The translations under genes were made by a program, and so were the position numbers. A model generated the notes under the pieces. The model worked only from the letters and a program-made list of their open reading frames with translations. It searched no databases and was not told where the DNA came from. From Gammaproteobacteria bacterium (GTDB taxonomy: Bacteria > Pseudomonadota > Gammaproteobacteria > Pseudomonadales > Azotimanducaceae), in the NCBI GenBank assembly GCA_002690865.1, contig NZGG01000021.1, positions 1 through 45,782 of the forward strand: a stretch of DNA of 45,782 nucleotides, given 5' to 3'. Positions 8,236 to 17,037 of the stretch are shown here, in pieces; within the stretch, counting starts at the first letter, position 1; every line of letters starts with the position of its first letter.

Positions 8236-8768
8236 TACTTAGAGGCTGTTAACAAGAGTGTATTTTTAGATATAAAAAAGTAATTAGGTACCTCTAAGTT
8301 TCTCGGCGCGACTGCATTACTAAATACCCGTCCCGCACCATCGAATTTACTGTCGTGGCACGGACAATTAAATCTCGATTCACCTGGAGTAAGTCTACTT
8401 TTGACTATGCAGCCAAGGTGAGTGCAATTTCCGAAGACGACGAAAATATCTTCACGAATTGATCGACTATTATTTTTCGCGAAACTTGGCTGCACAGAAA
8501 AATCCGATAAAGGATCTTTTAACAAAGTTTTTCTTGCATTTATTGCTGCGATTTCCTTCTTTGATCTTCTAACTATGATTACTGGTCGACCTAACCATGA
8601 AACCTCTTTGACTTTATTAACGCTCAAATCAGTAAGATCGATTTCGAGTTCGTGCTGGCGATCTTTAAAAATGGACGAAGATTTTATAAATGGATATCCA
8701 GCGAAGAAAATACCTACTACTGAAAATGATTGAACAATTTTTGTTAATATTCGGCGTCGATCAATCAT
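8235..8768 (-). CDS. membrane-anchored Rieske [2Fe-2S] protein (PetA-like)
   Basis: Rieske iron-sulfur protein of 177 aa resembling the ubiquinol-cytochrome c reductase subunit PetA. The N-terminus DRRRILTK followed by a hydrophobic stretch (residues 12-30) looks like a Tat signal anchor. Cluster ligands are visible as C115-T-H117-LGC120 and C135-PC137-H138-DSKFD; C120 and C137 would form the disulfide typical of high-potential bc1 Rieske proteins. No cytochrome b or c1 gene is adjacent. Instead it sits 7 bp after an amidohydrolase gene and overlaps a flavodoxin gene. It may serve bc1 from a displaced locus or be a paralogue tied to this cluster. Confidence 0.88.
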   Translation of the reverse strand: MIDRRRILTKIVQSFSVVGIFFAGYPFIKSSSIFKDRQHELEIDLTDLSVNKVKEVSWLGRPVIIVRRSKKEIAAINARKTLLKDPLSDFSVQPSFAKNNSRSIREDIFVVFGNCTHLGCIVKSRLTPGESRFNCPCHDSKFDGAGRVFSNAVAPRNLEVPNYFFISKNTLLLTASK

Positions 8769-8775
8769 CGGCGGC

Positions 8776-9792
8776 TCAATCTATTAGCCGGTAAACTTTT
8801 ACCGCTGTATCATGAAAGAGTTTTTGTCTTTCTATTTTTGAATTTCTCGAGGTTATTTTTTTGAAGGCATTCCATAGGATAGCGTAAGAACATGACTCTT
8901 TGTCAACAGGAAAGTTACTTTCGAACATGCAACGGTCTGCTCCAAATAAGTTTATACACTCTTCATAGTAAGGTGCTGTTGCACCGACTAGTTCATCAGA
9001 TGTGGGAGGTAAAGATCTTTTGTGCCATCCGTGGCCATTAAGTTTCATATTGAGACCGCCAAGCTTTATATATACATTCTTACAGTCAATCAATTCCTGA
9101 ATATTATCTTTCCACTCTAAAAAAACCTCCTTTAGACGACCTTCATAGGGTCCAATTCCAAGCGGACCACCAAAATGGTCGAGGATCATAGTCACACCGG
9201 GAAAAGTGCGAGCGAGTTTTACAAATTCAGATATTTGATGGTGGTAGCACCACGCGTCAAAAGTGAGTCCCATATCGTTGAGAACGGACATTCCTGCAAG
9301 AAATTTGTCTTGTGACATTATACTTTCTACTGGGTTCGTGTGCGAATTCCTGATTTCTGGACTGGCATGCCACCCTGATGCGTGACGAATTCCTCTGAAT
9401 CGATTAGCACCGGCCTGTTGATGTGCCTCTAAAACAGTTCTGACCCTCTCCCCTAGAGTCAAATCAGCAAAGCTAACTATTCCCTTGGCCACACGTGTTG
9501 GGCCAAAGGTGTTGCTAGCACTAATGGCTGCAATGCCTTGCACAAACTCAGTTTCTCCAACTGGTGCGATACTAGTGTCTACGTTTGCTTGATACATGGA
9601 ATTACACTCAACGAAAATCGTACTAACTATCCGATGCCCACTATTCGTATCCAGTAGTAAATCATCCAGCATGTATTTACTGTCCTCACGCCACCAAAGG
9701 TGATGATGTGCATCACAGATAGCGATCGAGGGATCTAGGATTTCTTCTTCGACTTCGGAAAGCCATTGTTCGTTAGTAACTTTTTTCACCAT
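8776..9792 (-). CDS. amidohydrolase-2 family metal-dependent hydrolase
   Basis: TIM-barrel amidohydrolase of the amidohydrolase-2 group (about 338 aa), which contains lactonases and decarboxylases acting on aromatic or sugar-acid intermediates. Metal-site motifs are AICDAHHHLWW near the N-terminus, MILDHFGGP in the middle, and FESNFPVDKES near the C-terminus. The substrate is not recognisable. The ORF runs to 9819, but ATG 9792 or GTG 9789 is a better start: a GGAGA motif lies just upstream and overlap with the glyoxalase gene shrinks to a few bases (ATGGTGA). It is probably co-transcribed with its glyoxalase, Rieske and flavodoxin neighbours. Confidence 0.88.
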   Translation of the reverse strand: MVKKVTNEQWLSEVEEEILDPSIAICDAHHHLWWREDSKYMLDDLLLDTNSGHRIVSTIFVECNSMYQANVDTSIAPVGETEFVQGIAAISASNTFGPTRVAKGIVSFADLTLGERVRTVLEAHQQAGANRFRGIRHASGWHASPEIRNSHTNPVESIMSQDKFLAGMSVLNDMGLTFDAWCYHHQISEFVKLARTFPGVTMILDHFGGPLGIGPYEGRLKEVFLEWKDNIQELIDCKNVYIKLGGLNMKLNGHGWHKRSLPPTSDELVGATAPYYEECINLFGADRCMFESNFPVDKESCSYAILWNAFKKITSRNSKIERQKLFHDTAVKVYRLID

Positions 9793-10208
9793 TCTCCAAC
9801 GTTTTCCATAGATTTCCATGGTTCTATGGGTTCTAACGCCGAACCATTTTGTAATATCTCAATCGAGATATTATCTGGCGATCTTACAAAAGCCATGTGA
9901 CCATCACGCGGAGGTCGATTGATAACTACTCCTCCATCTGAAAGACGCTGGCACACTTCATAAATATTGTTGACCGCGTATGCCAAATGGCCAAAATTTC
10001 GGGAGCCATTACCCAATTCTTCTTCATCCCAATTGTAGGTGAGTTCTATTTGTGCACTGGAGTCTCCTGGTCCGGCCAAGAATATTAAGCTAAATCGGCC
10101 CTTCTCGCTTTCAATACGACGTAACTCTTCGAGTCCTAGCTTGTTGCAGTAAAAGTCCAGAGATTCTTCCAAGTTTTTTATTCTGACCATGGTGTGTAAG
10201 TACTTCAT
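9786..10208 (-). CDS. glyoxalase I-like VOC family protein
   Basis: Vicinal-oxygen-chelate protein of 140 aa with strong resemblance to lactoylglutathione lyase GloA. All four metal ligands of E. coli GlxI can be placed: H5 (YLHTM), E55 (AQIELTYNW), H74 (FGHLAYAV) and E117 (SIEILQ). A good ribosome binding site (AAGGAG and AGGA) precedes the ATG at 10208. It would isomerise the methylglyoxal-glutathione hemithioacetal. A C-terminal tail of about 20 residues and its location at the head of the amidohydrolase-Rieske-flavodoxin cluster leave room for a different glutathione-linked or catabolic substrate. Confidence 0.87.
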   Translation of the reverse strand: MKYLHTMVRIKNLEESLDFYCNKLGLEELRRIESEKGRFSLIFLAGPGDSSAQIELTYNWDEEELGNGSRNFGHLAYAVNNIYEVCQRLSDGGVVINRPPRDGHMAFVRSPDNISIEILQNGSALEPIEPWKSMENVGEW

Positions 10209-10331
10209 TCCTAATTATTCTCCTTATTTTGATTCAAAAAGTGTAACTGCATATTGATGATGTTTATGGCCTTTCCCGATTGCATTAATAGGATAAGGTT
10301 TCCGTCGCATATATTTTAGTTCCGGTTAGTA

Positions 10332-12431
10332 TTATTTTTTAACATCGAAGCCGCCAATATAAACTGGACTGGACCAAATCATTTCACCTTCCTCTCCTGT
10401 TACCCGTAAATAATAGTAGTCCCCTGCTTTAATATCAGTTAGATCGACAAATTCAAACTTATAGCTTGAGGGTAACTGCCTATCCACTAGCGAAATATCA
10501 ATTTCATCTTTGTAGCCATAAGTTTCAAATGTTCTGGTAATTTTATTACTGCGAAGGGTCTCAAGGCTAAAAACCTGCCTAATTGATGGCGTTGCAGCGG
10601 GATCTCGATACTTGGGCAGAGTTATTATGTCTTCAAAACCGGCCATTATTGCGAATTCTAGGGAGTCTTTTTGATCGTCGCCCAAGACTTCAACAAGGAA
10701 GTTTCGTGATCCTCCGTGCGTCCAAGTAATAAAATCGAGTCTCGAAGAATCGCCAGAATACGAGGCCATATTATGCATATCGCCGTATTGCTTAGAGGAT
10801 ATATCGCGTATGCTGCTTTTTGAACTCTTTATATAGCCAATCCACTCTCGACCATTTCTGGGCAAATCCCAAGCCAAAGGTTGATTGGGTGAGGACATTT
10901 TTATTTGAATTACATTAGTATCAGCGGAAATTCCTGGTTTTCTTGAATCGACAACCACCCCGTTCCTAATGAGTTCCACGGTGTGAATGCCATAAGACGC
11001 GTGAACTTCGCCTTTGATCTCCCTACGCGCAGAAAAAGGAACTCTCATTCCTGGGTCGGCATCATTTATTGTCATGAGCAGTATGGGCTTACCCTCAGAG
11101 ACTACATACGTTCTTCCTATATCAAAAGCTGTTCTCCAGTCCTCACCAGCACGTACCAATAACGCAGACTTCCCATTTCCGATGGGGCTCCCGGGTAGGT
11201 GAGAGCTTTGTGATCCAACAAATGATATTTTATACCCTAAATCGGCGAATCTTTTTCCAAGCCACTCGTATTGGCTGCTACCTGCTATGATCTCCGCCAT
11301 TATCGGTTTTTTAATGTCCAATCTTCGATGATCTAGCGGAACGTCTCCAAGTGCTATCTGATATTCATTATTTACCAAGATCATATTACCACCCTGTGAT
11401 AGAGGTCTATAAAACTCTGAGGAGACAATGCTAGAAGAATGAAGCGAACCAGGGATTGAGAGCAAATCTAGGGGTGTTTTTAATCGCTCTTTAAGGGCCC
11501 CTGACGAAAAGCCGCCTTTTGTTGTATGACCATTTTTATGTAGGTGGAAATCACTCCAAAGAATGTTGAGCTCCCGATTATCTGTGACGTAAACGATATT
11601 AGAGCTGCCCCTCAAAGACCCCCCAGATGATCTAATATCGATCTTGTGAAGCCCTGGCTTTTCGAAGACGAGGTCCTTTATTACTAGTCTAGGAGAGGTT
11701 GTTTTTGAAAGGCGTCTAGAGAATACCCCATCAATAAGAACCTCAAAGCTAGGTGTTCCACCATTGATTGGATTCCCAGCTTCATCCATCACTAGTAACT
11801 TTGCATCAAAGAGTTCACTGCTGCCGATTATTGAGGGGGCTGACACCATAAGGGTTTTAGCAGGACCTGGTGCTATAGTAAAAGTATCTACTTCGATCGC
11901 ATGAAAATGTTTGTCAAGGGAGATCTGCAGTGGTAGCGCAAATTCGTCATAACTAGTTTCGGGCATCTGAAGGTTTGAGTATCGTATACCTATACTCTGA
12001 CCGGAGGATATCTCGGAGGTTAACTCCAGAATAACTACGAACGGACTACCTGGGCCTAGTCCTGGAAAAATATCCCTCCTTATAGTTTTTGCTTTTACCT
12101 CTATATCTGCTTTAACCGATACGTGATTAGCTTGAGAAGGATCCAGTGATTGGAGTTGCCATGGATAGAGACTTGATTGTTCAACGGCTATGAGTGTTCC
12201 TGATGGAAAAGCTCTAGTAAATTCCACCCACTGAACTACATCTAGCTGAGATGACACACTGATATTATCCGGAACGTCCAACCGTGTCTTCACGACCACT
12301 TGCGGAGAGACTTGCAATAAAACACCCATCTCAGTTTCTTCGGGTATTATTTCTGCACAAAGTAAAGTGCTTTGACTAGTCGTAAGCACGGCTAAAATAA
12401 TTGCTACGATATTAAGTGATTTGAGCTGCAC
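10332..12431 (-). CDS. secreted DUF3604/PHP-like protein
   Basis: Large exported protein (699 aa) with an N-terminal Sec signal (hydrophobic residues 8-24, likely cleavage after LCA near 26). Residues about 30-280 look like beta-sandwich material. From about residue 288 ILWSDFHLHKNGHT resembles the metal-binding start of PHP-type DUF3604 proteins (normally GDLHxHT). The end, GDYYYLRVTGEEGEMIWSSP, is typical of DUF3604 C-termini. The metal motif deviates and the long acidic/His-rich core of complete DUF3604 proteins seems shortened, so catalysis is uncertain. The start is GTG at 12431 with a poor ribosome binding site. Separated from the glyoxalase gene by 123 bp, it may be its own unit. Confidence 0.65.
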   Translation of the reverse strand: MQLKSLNIVAIILAVLTTSQSTLLCAEIIPEETEMGVLLQVSPQVVVKTRLDVPDNISVSSQLDVVQWVEFTRAFPSGTLIAVEQSSLYPWQLQSLDPSQANHVSVKADIEVKAKTIRRDIFPGLGPGSPFVVILELTSEISSGQSIGIRYSNLQMPETSYDEFALPLQISLDKHFHAIEVDTFTIAPGPAKTLMVSAPSIIGSSELFDAKLLVMDEAGNPINGGTPSFEVLIDGVFSRRLSKTTSPRLVIKDLVFEKPGLHKIDIRSSGGSLRGSSNIVYVTDNRELNILWSDFHLHKNGHTTKGGFSSGALKERLKTPLDLLSIPGSLHSSSIVSSEFYRPLSQGGNMILVNNEYQIALGDVPLDHRRLDIKKPIMAEIIAGSSQYEWLGKRFADLGYKISFVGSQSSHLPGSPIGNGKSALLVRAGEDWRTAFDIGRTYVVSEGKPILLMTINDADPGMRVPFSARREIKGEVHASYGIHTVELIRNGVVVDSRKPGISADTNVIQIKMSSPNQPLAWDLPRNGREWIGYIKSSKSSIRDISSKQYGDMHNMASYSGDSSRLDFITWTHGGSRNFLVEVLGDDQKDSLEFAIMAGFEDIITLPKYRDPAATPSIRQVFSLETLRSNKITRTFETYGYKDEIDISLVDRQLPSSYKFEFVDLTDIKAGDYYYLRVTGEEGEMIWSSPVYIGGFDVKK

Positions 12432-12542
12432 TTAGAGGATTACTCTAATAGAGGTTGCGGAACTTTGGATGGGAACAAAACCTTTGAGGTACCTAGCTCG
12501 AAGCAATAGGATGTTGCTGCAATCATATTAGTTTGGAAAATT

Positions 12543-13505
12543 TTAACCTCCAATTAATTTCATGACGGTGACTTCACCCTGAAATGAGAGCTTTTTGTCC
12601 CCGAGTGACTTGACTAATAAACCTTGCAACTTTGGCAGCGCTTCATGCGCTGGTAAATTGATTAGATCGCCTATATAAGATTTGTTTGCACTGCTCAAAC
12701 ATCCATAGAGGTAGCCATCGGATGACAATCGCAACCTTGTGCAGGCCCGGCAAAAGGGCTCGCTTTCATTGGCTATGATTCCGAAAATTCCTTTATCTGA
12801 GATCTTGTAACGAACTGCTGTTGAATCATAGGGAGCGTCTGTTCGAGCAAAGGTGTAATGATCTGCTATCTTATTTAATAGGTCCTCCATTGATACAAAA
12901 TCATTGGTGAAGCTAGCACTGTGAAGGAGATGTCCCATTCTCATTAACTCAATAAAGCGAAGCTCAATCCCCCGGCTTAAACAATAATCAAGCATTGCCG
13001 GCACCTCTCCGAGATTTTGAGATCTGAGGGGCACCATATTGATTTTAACCTTCAGCCCAATGTCTAGCATCTCTTCAATACCATTGAGAACAGTTTTCAG
13101 ATCGCCACCTCTTGCTATCTGCTTAAATCTGACAGGATTCAAGGTGTCTAAACTAACATTGATTCTTTTTAGACCAGATGCCTGGATAATATCTTTTTTC
13201 TTTAGTAACAGTTGCCCATTTGTCGTTAGGCTAACATCTGATAAAGGTATCGACATGACCCCAAGTAAAAATTCATCAAATTTCGGGGTGACTAATGGTT
13301 CTCCACCAGTTATCCGAACCTTGTCTATTCCAGCTGCTTGCTGAAGCAAAGCAACACCCTTCAACAAGCTTGTTGCTGATAATTCATTTGTGGCCTTTAA
13401 GAGGCGCTTTCCGTCAGGCACACAGTATGTGCACGCATAATTACATGCCGCTGTGAGGCTAACCCTTAGGTTCCTAAAACGTCTTCCAAGTTTATCTACG
13501 ATCAT
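12543..13505 (-). CDS. moaA: GTP 3',8-cyclase MoaA
   Basis: Radical-SAM enzyme that starts molybdenum cofactor synthesis by converting GTP to 3',8-cyclo-GTP. At 320 aa it has the family length. The SAM-cluster cysteines are C21, C25 and C28 (CNYACTYC); the C-terminal cluster is in FCRACTRLRLSSDGYLYGCL (CX2CX13C). The protein ends in LIGG, matching the essential C-terminal double glycine of MoaA. RITGGEPL is also present. No moaB, moaC or moeA lies nearby. The product would be needed by the molybdo-hydroxylase encoded at 24-28 kb. Confidence 0.96.
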   Translation of the reverse strand: MIVDKLGRRFRNLRVSLTAACNYACTYCVPDGKRLLKATNELSATSLLKGVALLQQAAGIDKVRITGGEPLVTPKFDEFLLGVMSIPLSDVSLTTNGQLLLKKKDIIQASGLKRINVSLDTLNPVRFKQIARGGDLKTVLNGIEEMLDIGLKVKINMVPLRSQNLGEVPAMLDYCLSRGIELRFIELMRMGHLLHSASFTNDFVSMEDLLNKIADHYTFARTDAPYDSTAVRYKISDKGIFGIIANESEPFCRACTRLRLSSDGYLYGCLSSANKSYIGDLINLPAHEALPKLQGLLVKSLGDKKLSFQGEVTVMKLIGG

Positions 13506-13585
13506 GGTTAATAATTATGTCATGCTTTTCAAAGCCTTTACAGGTAGCACGATTTTGATAAAACACTAACGATCAATGGGCTGCT

Positions 13586-15001
13586 TTAGTTGGCCTTAAT
13601 TGCAGTGATTAAAGAATCGACGATTTGATGGCGCCAGAAGATAGTATTTGAAGCTTTAACTAGTATTGTATCTCCGGGTCTTGTTAAATCGACTAATCGT
13701 TCCAAATCAATATCATGAATGGAATCAGCATGCTGCACCAATTTGTTGCCAAGAATCATACGACTATCCCGAAACCCCTTCCCCACAGTTAATATCGCAT
13801 CTAAATTTGTACAGCTTGTCAGAACCTCACGATGCATAGCCACCCCATGGGCTCCGAGTTCCCTCATCTCCCCAAGGAGCGCGATTTTTTTTCCGGTGGA
13901 AGCCTGCAACAAGTTGTCTATGGCATACTGCATACTCACTACATTTGCGTTGTAGCTATCATCAATTATCCTACGACCCGCTGCAGTAACTAGATTCCCT
14001 CTCCCAACTGGAATTTTGAGAGTATTAATTTCTGTTAGTGCAGCACCAACATCACCACCCATTGCATGAACAGCAGCTACCGCCGCGAGAGCGGTAGCAA
14101 CGCGATGCTCTCCACCGAATGGAAGGCTAAACTCAAATAGCTTTTTATCTATCTTTATCTGTACTATCCAGGGATCATCACGTTTAATTATTTTCCCTGA
14201 AATATCAGCCTTTTCATTTAATCCAAAGGTTAGTATTTTTATCCGTTTCGATACAGTTGTTGGATCTAAATCGAAAGGCAATACTAATGTTCCGCCTTCG
14301 ACTAAGCCTTTACTGATACTAAGCTTCTCTATTCTAATTGCGTCAAGACTGCCCAACTGCCCGATATGTGCTGGTAGAACATTAAGGACTAGCGCTACTT
14401 GAGGATTAATCAGTCTGCTTAGTGGTGCTATCTCTCCTCGATGATTCATGCCAACCTCAAAAACCCCATAACTGGTATCTGAAGGCATGCGTGATATAGA
14501 TAGCGGTACGCCCCAGTGGTTGTTATAACTAGCGACTGATGCGTGAGTGTTACCTTGGGAGCTTAGTAGCTGCTCTAACCAGGTTCGCGCAGTAGTTTTA
14601 CCGGCACTGCCAGTTATTGCTAGTACATTACCTTTCATTCTGGCTCGCGCAAATTCTGCTAATTGCCAAAGAGCATCTAAAGTGTCCTCGACTAGGTGCG
14701 TCGGTAACTTGCATTCAGTTTCTTTAGAGCAAACTATAGCTGCAGCGCCATTTGCTTCAGCAGCTGCTATAAACTGGTGGCCGTCCCTCGCTTTGGAATT
14801 AGAGTTTGGGAAACGTTTCCCTCCATCGCCCTTCAAAGCTACAAATAAATCTCCGTCCGAGAGAGTTCGAGAGTCGATGCTCACACCGCATATATCTCGA
14901 CCTCTCGAAGATATTGGCTTTAAATTCAGTGCTGATCTTAGTTCTTGTGAAGTCCAAAGCATTAGCAATTTTTCTCTATCGATTTTCGTGAGGTTATGCA
15001 T
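13586..15001 (-). CDS. murF: UDP-N-acetylmuramoyl-tripeptide--D-alanyl-D-alanine ligase
   Basis: Cytoplasmic ligase adding D-Ala-D-Ala to UDP-MurNAc-tripeptide. It has 471 aa (458 if it starts at the ATG at 14962). Visible are the Mur ligase N-domain (DICGVSIDSRTLSDGDLFVAL), the ATP loop TGSAGKTT (130-137), VFEVGMNHRGEI and IIDDSYNAN. The start is ambiguous: the ATG at 15001 has GAGGA too close to it, while at 14962 MLWTSQELRSAL matches the usual MurF start and AGAGAAAAA lies upstream. It is a lone gene, divergent from sppA and far from mraY, although murF and mraY are normally adjacent in the dcw cluster. Confidence 0.95.
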   Translation of the reverse strand: MHNLTKIDREKLLMLWTSQELRSALNLKPISSRGRDICGVSIDSRTLSDGDLFVALKGDGGKRFPNSNSKARDGHQFIAAAEANGAAAIVCSKETECKLPTHLVEDTLDALWQLAEFARARMKGNVLAITGSAGKTTARTWLEQLLSSQGNTHASVASYNNHWGVPLSISRMPSDTSYGVFEVGMNHRGEIAPLSRLINPQVALVLNVLPAHIGQLGSLDAIRIEKLSISKGLVEGGTLVLPFDLDPTTVSKRIKILTFGLNEKADISGKIIKRDDPWIVQIKIDKKLFEFSLPFGGEHRVATALAAVAAVHAMGGDVGAALTEINTLKIPVGRGNLVTAAGRRIIDDSYNANVVSMQYAIDNLLQASTGKKIALLGEMRELGAHGVAMHREVLTSCTNLDAILTVGKGFRDSRMILGNKLVQHADSIHDIDLERLVDLTRPGDTILVKASNTIFWRHQIVDSLITAIKAN

Positions 15002-15183
15002 TCCTCACACGTTAACATCTCTTAAGGTCTCGTTTCTTTTAGACGCCTAATTGTATTTCTCACAAAGATCTTTAAGTTGTAAAATCTTATGAGACCATGC
15101 ATACCCCAAATCTTTACTTTTTAAGGATAAGGGTTTCTTCTTTGATATGGCAAATTAATCATATCGGGGTCTAGCATCTGACT

Positions 15184-17037
15184 ATGTTAGCATTCTCATT
15201 TTTGAAAAGTATTGAGCCTATGATTTTTCTTCGACGCTTTTGGGATCTAATAAGCGGAATTAAAAACGCTATTGGTAATATTTTCTTTCTCTTAGTAATT
15301 ATGTTTTTGTTCTTCGCTATCTTTCCATCTGAACGATTACCCGTTGGAAGTGGAATTGCGCTTGTCATAAATCCTAAGGGGTCGATCGTTGAACAAAAGT
15401 CCTTAGTCAATCCTCTCGATGATCTAATGTCTGGTAATAGAACATCGGAAGTAGTACTCCGAGATGTTTTAGTAGCAATTTCAAGCGCTAAGTCAGATGA
15501 GAAAATCAAGGTGTTAGTATTGGATCTATCAAAATTAGGCGATGTTGCGATTGGGCAATTAGAAGAAATTGGAATGGCATTACGCGATTTTAAAGATTCA
15601 AAAAAACCAATTATCGCTTTTGGTTCTGCTTATAGCCAGACCCAATACTTCATCGCATCCTTTGCTGATCAGATAATATTGGAGAAGGGAGCACTAGAGC
15701 CCCTTGGTGGTGTTTTATTCACCGGTCTTGGTATATATCCGCTTTACTATAAAGCACTTCTCGATAAGCTTAGTCTTGACTTTAGAGTGTTTACTGCAGG
15801 CGACTACAAAGATGCAGTAGAGCCATATTTGCGAAATGATATGTCTATATTGTCTAAGGAAGGTAATCAGGAATGGCTGAATCAGTTGTGGGCAACATAC
15901 AAGGATACGATTCTCAAAAATCGTAGAATGTCTTCTGACGATTTCGATAGCTATACAAATCATTACAACCAATTACTAAGTAAAGTAGCTGATGATCCTG
16001 AGGATCTATCTTTAGAGTATGAATTAGTCGATAAAGTTCTTTCAAGTTCAAAATGGCGAGAGGAAATGATCGGTTTAGTTGGCGCCGCTGGAAATTCCTT
16101 TCGACATATTACATATAATCAATACCTTAAGACGCTCCGAAATTCTATCAATATGCCGGGAAAGACTGGTAATAGGATTGCTGTGATAACAGCTAGTGGT
16201 CCAATTTTGGGAGGTAATCAGTCGTCAGGATCCGTTGGAAGCGATTCGATGACATCTTTGATAGAAAGAGTGAGGTTAGATGAAAACGTAAAAGCATTAG
16301 TATTTAGGATTAATAGTCCAGGAGGAAGCGCGAGCGCATCAGAGAAAATTCGTCGAGAACTTGAATTGGTTCAGAAAGAGGGTAAACCAGTAGTCGTATC
16401 AATGAGTGGGTATGCAACATCTGGGGGATATTGGATTTCAAGTACCGCGAATAAAATTTTCGCTCTCGAATCGACGGTAACTGGTTCAATTGGTGTTTTT
16501 ATGGTGTTTCATACCTTTGGGTCAGCACTCTCTCAGATAGGAATTAATGGTGATGGTATTGGTACGACAAGCCTCAGCGGCTCTATGAATCAATTAAAGA
16601 CAATGAACCCAGTTCTCGAAGATACGCTGGGGCGTTCCGTGAATAGAGCCTATCATAGGTTCATTTCATTAGTGTCTGAAGGGCGAAATATGACTCTTTC
16701 AGAAGCTGAAGGAGTAGCAAATGGAAGAGTATGGGCAGGTAAAAAAGCTTTGGAGCTTGGATTAGTTGATGCAATTGGAGGGCTAGATGATGCGATTTCT
16801 GCGGCTGCTGTTTTGTCTGGAGTTTCCGATTATCAAGTAATAGATGTTGAGAGAGAACTCTCCACTCCAGAGCGAGTCGCGAGTACTTTATTGCAAATGA
16901 CAATGGCCACAGTTGATCACATGTACGGTGAAACGAGTTCTCTAAACATCGTCGTGCCCAGAGACTTCCGGCATATATTATCTATGAGTCAATCAGCAGC
17001 TCTGCACTCTTATTGTCTATATTGCAGAGTTTATTAG
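15184..17037 (+). CDS. sppA: signal peptide peptidase SppA, 67-kDa type
   Basis: Inner-membrane serine protease (S49) that degrades remnant signal peptides in the periplasm. The 617 aa cover two tandem S49 domains as in E. coli. There is an N-terminal membrane helix (residues 31-47); the general base K209 is in GDYKDAVEPYLRNDMS, and the nucleophile S413 is in YATSGGYWIS. The numbering falls almost on the E. coli Lys209/Ser409 pair. An ATG at 15220 (PMIFLRRFW) is an alternative start. The stop abuts the stop of the convergent phoR gene with no spacer. In Pseudomonas an S49 peptidase gene sits inside the maf-rluC region; here it is elsewhere. Confidence 0.95.
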   Translation: MLAFSFLKSIEPMIFLRRFWDLISGIKNAIGNIFFLLVIMFLFFAIFPSERLPVGSGIALVINPKGSIVEQKSLVNPLDDLMSGNRTSEVVLRDVLVAISSAKSDEKIKVLVLDLSKLGDVAIGQLEEIGMALRDFKDSKKPIIAFGSAYSQTQYFIASFADQIILEKGALEPLGGVLFTGLGIYPLYYKALLDKLSLDFRVFTAGDYKDAVEPYLRNDMSILSKEGNQEWLNQLWATYKDTILKNRRMSSDDFDSYTNHYNQLLSKVADDPEDLSLEYELVDKVLSSSKWREEMIGLVGAAGNSFRHITYNQYLKTLRNSINMPGKTGNRIAVITASGPILGGNQSSGSVGSDSMTSLIERVRLDENVKALVFRINSPGGSASASEKIRRELELVQKEGKPVVVSMSGYATSGGYWISSTANKIFALESTVTGSIGVFMVFHTFGSALSQIGINGDGIGTTSLSGSMNQLKTMNPVLEDTLGRSVNRAYHRFISLVSEGRNMTLSEAEGVANGRVWAGKKALELGLVDAIGGLDDAISAAAVLSGVSDYQVIDVERELSTPERVASTLLQMTMATVDHMYGETSSLNIVVPRDFRHILSMSQSAALHSYCLYCRVY

